Below, in pieces: positions 1-10,400 of a stretch of 64,000 nt of DNA (its first letter is position 1; every line of letters starts with the position of its first letter). The DNA lies in assembly GCA_037893225.1 (NCBI GenBank), contig JAZGUH010000205.1, positions 839,531 through 903,530 of the forward strand. The letters run 5' to 3'. The DNA is from Hippasteria phrygiana (taxonomy: Eukaryota > Echinodermata > Asteroidea > Valvatida > Goniasteridae). The notes under the pieces were generated by a model that made no database searches, was not told the DNA's origin, and saw only the letters and a list, made by a program, of their open reading frames with translations. A program made the translations under genes and the position numbers.

Positions 1-128
1 TAACACTTGCACTGTAACACCTGCACTGTAAGACTTGCACTGTAAGACTTGCACTGTAACACTTGCACTCGAACCTTAACCCTAACACTTAAACTCAAAC
101 CCTTAACTCTAACACTAATTTTTATATT

Positions 129-164
129 CTTAACTCGCTTACTCTATTTTTTCATCAACTTCAG
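129..164 (+). other. Splice-acceptor-like module (branch point, pyrimidine tract, AG)
   Basis: Representative copy. CTTAAC at 129-134 fits the metazoan branch-point consensus yUnAy, with the candidate branch A at 133, 32 nt before the cassette. A pyrimidine-rich stretch with a run of six T follows and ends in CAACTTCAG, so AG is at 163-164. In D and E monomers the branch word becomes CTAAC and the T run is seven long. These changes keep or improve the match. One copy in the window (near 11634) has lost the AG. The signals are seen directly; their use in splicing is inferred. Confidence 0.6.
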
Positions 165-304
165 GAGAGATCAACCTCCGGCTCCTGGCTGTCAAGACCT
201 CGAGGCCACCCAAGATCATCATGGACAGAACTGGAATGGCCCAGTGAGATAGACAGCATACAGGCTTAGATGAGCACAATAGACCTACGCTGTTTAGTAG
301 ATGA
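165..304 (+). other. Exon-like 140-bp cassette (reference copy)
   Basis: The cassette begins directly after TTCAG and ends at GATGA before GTAAGT. About 123 monomers carry it in full. Each cassette starts 139 bp before its end in every copy I checked, covering types A to E. Frame 1 translates from GAG as ERSTSGSWLS, continues through GHPRSSWTELEWPSEIDS, and meets TAG at codon 35; twelve codons or so follow the stop to the donor. The other two frames also close (GPVR-stop and GMAQ-stop). I recognise no protein family. The length is typical of an internal vertebrate exon, and 140 is not a multiple of three, so exon-to-exon joining would shift frame each time. It could be a domesticated gene fragment, a non-coding exon or chance. 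Confidence 0.55.
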
Positions 305-310
305 GTAAGT
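305..310 (+). other. 5' splice-donor-like GTAAGT
   Basis: GATGA|GTAAGT is a perfect match to the intronic part of the U1 consensus (GTRAGT). It follows the cassette in all 133 monomers, including the ten truncated F monomers that lack an acceptor. I saw no copy in which GT was changed. Confidence 0.6.
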
Positions 311-374
311 CTAACACTCTCTCTACCTCTGACTCTCCTTCTCTCTTACTCTCACATTCTAACCCGATCACTAG

Positions 375-528
375 CACTTGCACTGTAACACTTGCACTGT
401 AACACTTGCACTGTAACACTTGCACTGTAACACTTGCACTGTAACACTTGCACTGTAACACTTGCACTGTAACACTTGCACTGTAACACTTGCACTGTAA
501 CACTTGCACTGTAACACTTGCACTGTAA
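375..528. repeat. 14-bp minisatellite run, reference copy (11 units)
   Basis: Eleven exact copies of CACTTGCACTGTAA. The unit can be split into two related heptamers, TAACACT and TGCACTG, suggesting an older 7-bp ancestor. Common unit variants elsewhere are CACCTG..., GACTTG... and CTCTTG... The antisense strand has no stop codon in any frame of this unit, which creates long but meaningless open frames with a 14-residue period. Confidence 0.97.
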
Positions 529-608
529 CACTTGCACTCGAACCTTCACCCTATCACTTCAACTCGAACCTTCACCCTAACACTTGAACTCAAACCCTTA
601 ACTCTAAC

Positions 609-618
609 ACAAATTTGT
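609..618. repeat. 10-bp perfect palindrome ACAAATTTGT (type B monomers)
   Basis: In B monomers and a few A monomers (for example near 2704 and 6923) the AT-rich stretch between spacer and branch point reads ACAAATTTGT, a perfect palindrome. Other monomers have CTAATTTTTA or CTAATTTTAA there. It lies about 45 bp upstream of the cassette. No function is evident. Confidence 0.8.
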
Positions 619-1557
619 ATATTCTTAACTCGCTTACTCGATTTTTTCATCAACTTCAGGAGAGATCAACCTCTGGCTCCTGGCTGTCAAGACCTCGAGG
701 CCACCCAAGATCATCATGGACAGAACTGGAATGGCCCAGTGAGATAGACAGCATACAGGCTTAGATGAGCACAATAGACCTACGCTGTTTAGTAGATGAG
801 TAAGTCTAACACTCTCACTACCTCTAACTCTCCTTCTCTCTTACTCTCACATTCTAACCCGATGACTAGCACTTGCACTGTAACACTTGCACTGTAACAC
901 TTGCACTGTAACACTTGCACTGTAACACTTGCACTGTAACACTTGCACTGTAACACTTGCACTGTAACACTTGCACTGTAACACTTGCACTGTAACACTT
1001 GCACTGTAACACTTGCACTGTAACACTTGCACTGTAACACCTGCACTGTAACACTTGCACTGTAACACTTGCACTCGAACCTTAACCCTAACACTTAAAC
1101 TCAAACCCTTAACTCTAACACTAATTTTTATATTCTTAACTCGCTTACTCTATTTTTTCATCAACTTCAGGAGAGATCAACCTCCGGCTCCTGGCTGTCA
1201 AGACCTCGAGGCCACCCAAGATCATCATGGACAGAACTGGAATGGCCCAGTGAGATAGACAGCATACAGGCTTAGATGAGCACAATAGACCTACGCTGTT
1301 TAGTAGATGAGTAAGTCTAACACTCTAACTACCTCTAACTCTCCTTCTCTCTTACTCTCACATTCTAACCCGATGACTAGCACTTGCACTGTAACACTTG
1401 CACTGTAACACTTGCACTGTAACACTTGCACTGTAACACTTGCACTGTAACACTTGCACTGTAACACTTGCACTGTAACACTTGCACTGTAACACTTGCA
1501 CTGTAACACTTGCACTGTAACACTTGCACTGTAACACTTGCACTGTAACACTTGCAC

Positions 1558-1635
1558 TCGAACCTTTACCCTAACACTTGAACTCGAACCTTTACCCTAA
1601 CACTTGAACTCGAACCTTTACCCTAACACTTGAAC
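1558..1635. repeat. 26-bp spacer unit, three copies (type C monomer)
   Basis: Three exact tandem copies of a 26-bp word running from TCGAACC through TTTACCCTAA to CACTTGAAC, at 1558-1583, 1584-1609 and 1610-1635. Other C monomers carry one or two copies (one near 3113, two near 9200 and 12960), so this spacer is a second short tandem repeat nested in the monomer. The triple form recurs near 5780, 19510, 24965, 40490, 52905 and 58315. Confidence 0.9.
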
Positions 1636-3555
1636 TCAAACCCTTAACTCTAACACTAATTTTAATATTCTTAACTCGCTTACTCTATTTTTCCATCAAC
1701 TTCAGGAGAGATCAACATCCGGCTCCTGGCTGTCAAGACCTCGAGGCCACCCAAGATCATCATGGACAGAACTGGAATGGCCCAGTGAGATAGACAGCTT
1801 GCAGGCCTAGATCCGCACAATAGACCTACGCTGTTTAGTAGATGAGTAAGTCTAACACTCTCTCTACCTCTGACTCTCCTTCTCTCTTACTCTCACATTC
1901 TAACCCAATCACTAGCACTTGCACTGTAACACTTGCACTGTAACACTTGCACTGTAACACTTGCACTGTAACACTTGCACTGTAACACTTGCACTGTAAC
2001 ACTTGCACTGTAACACTTGCACTGTAACACTTGCACTGTAACACTTGCACTCGAACCTTAACCCTAACACTTGCACTGTAACACTTGAACTCAAACCCTT
2101 AACTCTAACACTAATTTTAATATTCTTAACTCGCTTACTCTATTTTTCCATCAACTTCAGGAGAGATCAACATCCGGCTCCTGGCTGTCAAGTCCTCGAG
2201 GCCACCCAAGATCATCATGGACAGAACTGGAATGGCCCAGTGAGATAGACAGCATACAGGCTTAGATGAGCACAATAGACCTATGCTGTTTAGTAGATGA
2301 GTAAGTCTAACACTCTCTCTACCTCTAACTCTCCTTCTCTCTTACTCTCACATTCTAACCCGATCACTAGCACTTGCACTGTAACACTTGCACTGTAACA
2401 CTTGCACTGTAACACTTGCACTGTAACACTTGCACTGTAACACTTGCACTGTAACACTTGCACTGTAACACTTGCACTGTAACACTTGCACTGTAACACT
2501 TGCACTGTAACACTTGCACTGTAACACTTGCACTGTAACACTTGCACTGTAACACTTGCACTGTAACACTTGCACTGTAACACTTGCACTGTAACACTTG
2601 CACTGTAACACCTGCACTGTAAGACTTGCACTGTAACACTTGCACTGTAACACTTGCACTCGAACCTTAACCCTAACACTTAAACTCAAACCCTTAACTC
2701 TAACACAAATTTGTATATTCTTAACTCGCTTACTCTATTTTTTCATCAACTTCAGGAGAGATCAACCTCCGGCTCCTGGCTGTCAAGACCTCGAGGCCAC
2801 CCAAGATCATCATGGACAGAACTGGAATGGCCCAGTGAGATAGACAGCATACAGGCTTAGATGAGCACAATAGACCTACGCTGTTTAGTAGATGAGTAAG
2901 TCTAACACTCTCACTACCTCTAACTCTCCTTCTCTCTTACTCTCACATTCTAACCCGATGACTAGCACTTGCACTGTAACACTTGCACTGTAACACTTGC
3001 ACTGTAACACTTGCACTGTAACACTTGCACTGTAACACTTGCACTGTAACACTTGCACTGTAACACTTGCACTGTAACACTTGCACTGTAACACTTGCAC
3101 TGTAACACTTGCACTCGAACCTTTACCCTAACACTTGAACTCAAACCCTTAACTCTAACACTAATTTTAATATTCTTAACTCGCTTACTCTATTTTTCCA
3201 TCAACTTCAGGAGAGATCAACATCCGGCTCCTGGCTGTCAAGACCTCGAGGCCACCCAAGATCATCATGGACAGAACTGGAATGGCCCAGTGAGATAGAC
3301 AGCTTGCAGGCCTAGATCCGCACAATAGACCTACGCTGTTTAGTAGATGAGTAAGTCTAACACTCTCTCTACCTCTGACTCTCCTTCTCTCTTACTCTCA
3401 CATTCTAACCCAATCACTAGCACTTGCACTGTAACACTTGCACTGTAACACTTGCACTGTAACACTTGCACTGTAACACTTGCACTGTAACACTTGCACT
3501 GTAACACTTGCACTGTAACACTTGCACTGTAACACTTGCACTGTAACACTTGCAC

Positions 3556-3675
3556 TCGAACCTTAACCCTAACACTTGCACTGTAACACTTGAACTCGAA
3601 CCTTAACCCTAACACTTGCACTGTAACACTTGAACTCGAACCTTAACCCTAACACTTGCACTGTAACACTTGAAC
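3556..3675. repeat. 40-bp spacer unit, three copies (type E monomer)
   Basis: Three tandem copies of a 40-bp word at 3556-3595, 3596-3635 and 3636-3675. Each equals a 26-bp telomere-like spacer (with TTAACCCTAA) plus one inserted 14-bp minisatellite unit, so the two short repeats are nested. The same triple occurs near 19973, 25371, 40976, 53392 and 58718, and in the monomers near 27648 and 60954. Confidence 0.9.
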
Positions 3676-4205
3676 TCAAACCCTTAACTCTAACACTAAT
3701 TTTAATATTGCTAACTCGCTTACTTTATTTTTTTCATCAACTTCAGGAGAGATCAACATCTGGCTCCTGGCTGTCAAGTCCTCGAGGCCACCCAAGATCA
3801 TCATGGACAGAACTGGAATGGCCCAGTGAGATAGACAGCATACAGGCTTAGATGAGCACAATAGACCTATGCTGTTTAGTAGATGAGTAAGTCTAACACT
3901 CTCTCTACCTCTAACTCTCCTTCTCTCTTACTCTCACATTCTAACCCGATCACTAGCACTTGCACTGTAACACTTGCACTGTAACACTTGCACTGTAACA
4001 CTTGCACTGTAACACTTGCACTGTAACACTTGCACTGTAACACTTGCACTGTAACACTTGCACTGTAACACTTGCACTGTAACACTTGCACTGTAACACT
4101 TGCACTGTAACACTTGCACTGTAACACTTGCACTGTAACACTTGCACTGTAACACTTGCACTGTAACACTTGCACTGTAACACTTGCACTGTAACACTTG
4201 CACTG

Positions 4206-7200
4206 TAACACTTGCACTGTAACACCTGCACTGTAAGACTTGCACTGTAAGACTTGCACTGTAACACTTGCACTCGAACCTTAACCCTAACACTTAAACT
4301 CAAACCCTTAACTCTAACACTAATTTTTATATTCTTAACTCGCTTACTCTATTTTTTCATCAACTTCAGGAGAGATCAACCTCCGGCTCCTGGCTGTCAA
4401 GACCTCGAGGCCACCCAAGATCATCATGGACAGAACTGGAATGGCCCAGTGAGATAGACAGCATACAGGCTTAGATGAGCACAATAGACCTACGCTGTTT
4501 AGTAGATGAGTAAGTCTAACACTCTCTCTACCTCTGACTCTCCTTCTCTCTTACTCTCACATTCTAACCCGATCACTAGCACTTGCACTGTAACACTTGC
4601 ACTGTAACACTTGCACTGTAACACTTGCACTGTAACACTTGCACTGTAACACTTGCACTGTAACACTTGCACTGTAACACTTGCACTGTAACACTTGCAC
4701 TGTAACACTTGCACTGTAACACTTGCACTGTAACACTTGCACTCGAACCTTCACCCTATCACTTCAACTCGAACCTTCACCCTAACACTTGAACTCAAAC
4801 CCTTAACTCTAACACAAATTTGTATATTCTTAACTCGCTTACTCGATTTTTTCATCAACTTCAGGAGAGATCAACCTCTGGCTCCTGGCTGTCAAGACCT
4901 CGAGGCCACCCAAGATCATCATGGACAGAACTGGAATGGCCCAGTGAGATAGACAGCATACAGGCTTAGATGAGCACAATAGACCTACGCTGTTTAGTAG
5001 ATGAGTAAGTCTAACACTCTCACTACCTCTAACTCTCCTTCTCTCTTACTCTCACATTCTAACCCGATGACTAGCACTTGCACTGTAACACTTGCACTGT
5101 AACACTTGCACTGTAACACTTGCACTGTAACACTTGCACTGTAACACTTGCACTGTAACACTTGCACTGTAACACTTGCACTGTAACACTTGCACTGTAA
5201 CACTTGCACTGTAACACTTGCACTGTAACACTTGCACTGTAACACCTGCACTGTAACACTTGCACTGTAACACTTGCACTCGAACCTTAACCCTAACACT
5301 TAAACTCAAACCCTTAACTCTAACACTAATTTTTATATTCTTAACTCGCTTACTCTATTTTTTCATCAACTTCAGGAGAGATCAACCTCCGGCTCCTGGC
5401 TGTCAAGACCTCGAGGCCACCCAAGATCATCATGGACAGAACTGGAATGGCCCAGTGAGATAGACAGCATACAGGCTTAGATGAGCACAATAGACCTACG
5501 CTGTTTAGTAGATGAGTAAGTCTAACACTCTAACTACCTCTAACTCTCCTTCTCTCTTACTCTCACATTCTAACCCGATGACTAGCACTTGCACTGTAAC
5601 ACTTGCACTGTAACACTTGCACTGTAACACTTGCACTGTAACACTTGCACTGTAACACTTGCACTGTAACACTTGCACTGTAACACTTGCACTGTAACAC
5701 TTGCACTGTAACACTTGCACTGTAACACTTGCACTGTAACACTTGCACTGTAACACTTGCACTGTAACACTTGCACTCGAACCTTTACCCTAACACTTGA
5801 ACTCGAACCTTTACCCTAACACTTGAACTCGAACCTTTACCCTAACACTTGAACTCAAACCCTTAACTCTAACACTAATTTTAATATTCTTAACTCGCTT
5901 ACTCTATTTTTCCATCAACTTCAGGAGAGATCAACATCCGGCTCCTGGCTGTCAAGACCTCGAGGCCACCCAAGATCATCATGGACAGAACTGGAATGGC
6001 CCAGTGAGATAGACAGCTTGCAGGCCTAGATCCGCACAATAGACCTACGCTGTTTAGTAGATGAGTAAGTCTAACACTCTCTCTACCTCTGACTCTCCTT
6101 CTCTCTTACTCTCACATTCTAACCCAATCACTAGCACTTGCACTGTAACACTTGCACTGTAACACTTGCACTGTAACACTTGCACTGTAACACTTGCACT
6201 GTAACACTTGCACTGTAACACTTGCACTGTAACACTTGCACTGTAACACTTGCACTGTAACACTTGCACTCGAACCTTAACCCTAACACTTGCACTGTAA
6301 CACTTGAACTCAAACCCTTAACTCTAACACTAATTTTAATATTCTTAACTCGCTTACTCTATTTTTCCATCAACTTCAGGAGAGATCAACATCCGGCTCC
6401 TGGCTGTCAAGTCCTCGAGGCCACCCAAGATCATCATGGACAGAACTGGAATGGCCCAGTGAGATAGACAGCATACAGGCTTAGATGAGCACAATAGACC
6501 TATGCTGTTTAGTAGATGAGTAAGTCTAACACTCTCTCTACCTCTAACTCTCCTTCTCTCTTACTCTCACATTCTAACCCGATCACTAGCACTTGCACTG
6601 TAACACTTGCACTGTAACACTTGCACTGTAACACTTGCACTGTAACACTTGCACTGTAACACTTGCACTGTAACACTTGCACTGTAACACTTGCACTGTA
6701 ACACTTGCACTGTAACACTTGCACTGTAACACTTGCACTGTAACACTTGCACTGTAACACTTGCACTGTAACACTTGCACTGTAACACTTGCACTGTAAC
6801 ACTTGCACTGTAACACTTGCACTGTAACACCTGCACTGTAAGACTTGCACTGTAACACTTGCACTGTAACACTTGCACTCGAACCTTAACCCTAACACTT
6901 AAACTCAAACCCTTAACTCTAACACAAATTTGTATATTCTTAACTCGCTTACTCTATTTTTTCATCAACTTCAGGAGAGATCAACCTCCGGCTCCTGGCT
7001 GTCAAGACCTCGAGGCCACCCAAGATCATCATGGACAGAACTGGAATGGCCCAGTGAGATAGACAGCATACAGGCTTAGATGAGCACAATAGACCTACGC
7101 TGTTTAGTAGATGAGTAAGTCTAACACTCTCACTACCTCTAACTCTCCTTCTCTCTTACTCTCACATTCTAACCCGATGACTAGCACTTGCACTGTAACA

Positions 7201-7459
7201 CTTGCACTGTAACACTTGCACTGTAACACTTGCACTGTAACACTTGCACTGTAACACTTGCACTGTAACACTTGCACTGTAACACTTGCACTGTAACACT
7301 TGCACTGTAACACTTGCACTGTAACACTTGCACTCGAACCTTTACCCTAACACTTGAACTCAAACCCTTAACTCTAACACTAATTTTAATATTCTTAACT
7401 CGCTTACTCTATTTTTCCATCAACTTCAGGAGAGATCAACATCCGGCTCCTGGCTGTCA
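4206..7459. repeat. 4.2-kb higher-order repeat, copy 2 (partial)
   Basis: Donors at 4510, 5005, 5516, 6065, 6520 and 7115. It mirrors 1-3240 monomer for monomer, including the CGATTTTTT variant of the pyrimidine tract in the B monomer (4850 and 645) and the triple 26-bp spacer. It then departs into the mosaic region without repeating the E monomer of copy 1. Confidence 0.85.
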
Positions 7460-10400
7460 AGTCCTCGAGGCCACCCAAGATCATCATGGACAGAACTGGA
7501 ATGGCCCAGTGAGATAGACAGCATACAGGCTTAGATGAGCACAATAGACCTACGCTGTTTAGTAGATGAGTAAGTCTAACACTCTCACTACCTCTAACTC
7601 TCCTTCTCTCTTACTCTCACATTCTAACCCAATCACTAGCACTTGCACTGTAACACTTGCACTGTAACACTTGCACTGTAACACTTGCACTGTAACACTT
7701 GCACTGTAACACTTGCACTGTAACACTTGCACTGTAACACTTGCACTGTAACACTTGCACTGTAACACTTGCACTGTAACACTTGCACTCGAACCTTAAC
7801 CCTAACACTTGCACTGTAACACTTGAACTCAAACCCTTAACTCTAACACTAATTTTAATATTCCTAACTCGCTTACTTTATTTTTTTCATCAACTTCAGG
7901 AGAGATCAACATCTGGCTCCTGGCTGTCAAGTCCTCGAGGCCACCCAAGATCATCATGGACAGAACTGGAATGGCCCAGTGAGATAGACAGCTTGCAGGC
8001 CTAGATCAGCACAATAGACCTACGCTGTTTAGTAGATGAGTAAGTCTAACACTCTCTCTACCTCTGACTCTCCTTCTCTCTTACTCTCACATTCTAACCC
8101 GATCACTAGCACTTGCACTGTAACACTTGCACTGTAACACTTGCACTGTAACACTTGCACTGTAACACTTGCACTGTAACACTTGCACTGTAACACTTGC
8201 ACTGTAACACTTGCACTGTAACACTTGCACTGTAACACTTGCACTGTAACACTTGCACTGTAACACTTGCACTGTAACACTTGCACTGTAACACTTGCAC
8301 TCGATCCTTAACCCTAACACTTAAACTCAAACCCTTAACTCTAACACTAATTTTTATATTCTTAACTCGCTTACTCTATTTTTTCATCAACTTCAGGAGA
8401 GATCAACCTCCGGCTCCTGGCTGTCAAGACCTCGAGGCCACCCAAGATCATCATGGACAGAACTGGAATGGCCCAGTGAGATAGACAGCATACAGGCTTA
8501 GATGAGCACAATAGACCTACGCTGTTTAGTAGATGAGTAAGTCTAACACTCTCACTACCTCTAACTCTCCTTCTCTCTTACTCTCACATTCTAACCCGAT
8601 GACTAGCACTTGCACTGTAACACTTGCACTGTAACACTTGCACTGTAACACTTGCACTGTAACACTTGCACTGTAACACTTGCACTGTAACACTTGCACT
8701 GTAACACTTGCACTGTAACACTTGCACTGTAACACTTGCACTGTAACACTTGCACTGTAACACTTGCACTGTAACACCTGCACTGTAACACTTGCACTGT
8801 AACACTTGCACTCGAACCTTAACCCTAACACTTAAACTCAAACCCTTAACTCTAACACTAATTTTTATATTCTTAACTCGCTTACTCTATTTTTTCATCA
8901 ACTTCAGGAGAGATCAACCTCCGGCTCCTGGCTGTCAAGACCTCGAGGCCACCCAAGATCATCATGGACAGAACTGGAATGGCCCAGTGAGATAGACAGC
9001 ATACAGGCTTAGATGAGCACAATAGACCTACGCTGTTTAGTAGATGAGTAAGTCTAACACTCTAACTACCTCTAACTCTCCTTCTCTCTTACTCTCACAT
9101 TCTAACCCGATGACTAGCACTTGCACTGTAACACTTGCACTGTAACACTTGCACTGTAACACTTGCACTGTAACACTTGCACTGTAACACTTGCACTCGA
9201 ACCTTTACCCTAACACTTGAACTCGAACCTTTACCCTAACACTTGAACTCAAACCCTTAACTCTAACACTAATTTTAATATTCTTAACTCGCTTACTCTA
9301 TTTTTCCATCAACTTCAGGAGAGATCAACATCCGGCTCCTGGCTGTCAAGACCTCGAGGCCACCCAAGATCATCATGGACAGAACTGGAATGGCCCAGTG
9401 AGATAGACAGCTTGCAGGCCTAGATCCGCACAATAGACCTACGCTGTTTAGTAGATGAGTAAGTCTAACACTCTCTCTACCTCTGACTCTCCTTCTCTCT
9501 TACTCTCACATTCTAACCCAATCACTAGCACTTGCACTGTAACACTTGCACTGTAACACTTGCACTGTAACACTTGCACTGTAACACTTGCACTGTAACA
9601 CTTGCACTGTAACACTTGCACTGTAACACTTGCACTCGATCCTTAACCCTAACACTTAAACTCAAACCCTTAACTCTAACACTAATTTTTATATTCTTAA
9701 CTCGCTTACTCTATTTTTTCATCAACTTCAGGAGAGATCAACCTCCGGCTCCTGGCTGTCAAGACCTCGAGGCCACCCAAGATCATCATGGACAGAACTG
9801 GAATGGCCCAGTGAGATAGACAGCATACAGGCTTAGATGAGCACAATAGACCTACGCTGTTTAGTAGATGAGTAAGTCTAACACTCTCACTACCTCTAAC
9901 TCTCCTTCTCTCTTACTCTCACATTCTAACCCGATGACTAGCACTTGCACTGTAACACTTGCACTGTAACACTTGCACTGTAACACTTGCACTGTAACAC
10001 TTGCACTGTAACACTTGCACTGTAACACTTGCACTGTAACACTTGCACTGTAACACTTGCACTGTAACACTTGCACTGTAACACTTGCACTGTAACACTT
10101 GCACTGTAACACTTGCACTGTAACACTTGCACTGTAACACTTGCACTCGAACCTTAACCCTAACACTTGCACTGTAACACTTGAACTCAAACCCTTAACT
10201 CTAACACTAATTTTAATATTCCTAACTCGCTTACTTTATTTTTTTCATCAACTTCAGGAGAGATCAACATCTGGCTCCTGGCTGTCAAGTCCTCGAGGCC
10301 ACCCAAGATCATCATGGACAGAACTGGAATGGCCCAGTGAGATAGACAGCTTGCAGGCCTAGATCAGCACAATAGACCTACGCTGTTTAGTAGATGAGTA

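Larger units (their letters stand above)
60..528 (+). repeat. Reference monomer (type A) showing the full anatomy
   Basis: This is the first complete monomer and serves as a key to all others. Positions 60-128 are a spacer of degenerate CNCTAA-like words that includes one TTAACCCTAAC. Positions 129-164 hold a branch-point-like word, a pyrimidine tract and an AG. Positions 165-304 are the 140-bp cassette. Positions 305-374 start with GTAAGT and continue as a C/T-rich, G-poor tail ending in CACTAG. Positions 375-528 are 11 perfect copies of the 14-bp minisatellite. The next monomer begins at 529 with CACTTGCACTCG. Everything outside the minisatellite is about 315 bp; most length variation between monomers comes from the minisatellite. 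Confidence 0.95.
1..4205. repeat. 4.2-kb higher-order repeat, copy 1
   Basis: Eight monomers with donors at 305, 800, 1311, 1846, 2301, 2896, 3351 and 3887. The order of monomer types and of minisatellite variants recurs from 4206, with an offset of 4205 bp up to about 1840 and 4219 bp afterwards (one extra 14-bp unit). Homology stops at about 3240, where this copy has AAGACCTCG and the partner at about 7459 has AAGTCCTCG. The last part (3340-4205) includes an E monomer that also occurs in the a, b, a', a'' and b'' blocks. Confidence 0.85.

Noticed and set aside
49..252. Recurrent sense open frame of 63-73 residues beginning MHCNTCTRT or MHSNLNPN and ending GPVR or IQA
   Set aside because: It starts in minisatellite or spacer sequence, crosses the pyrimidine tract, and ends inside the cassette. 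Its many copies only reflect the many monomers. The frame used differs between monomer types because of one extra T in the tract, so it is not a conserved protein.
60..528. Transposable element with terminal repeats as the monomer
   Set aside because: I found no inverted or long direct terminal repeats, target-site duplications, poly(A) end or transposase/reverse transcriptase motif at monomer borders. The GHPRSSW stretch recalls the basic tail motifs of some LINE proteins, but seven residues are not enough.
375..528. Hairpin-forming or cruciform minisatellite
   Set aside because: CACTG occurs in every unit but its complement CAGTG does not occur on the same strand; only the 4-bp TGCA is self-complementary. 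No stable stem can form within the run.
529..545. CENP-B box as a sign of a centromere
   Set aside because: The only TTCG-containing word (antisense of CTCGAA) lacks the downstream A and CGGG of the 17-bp CENP-B consensus. No other candidate was seen.
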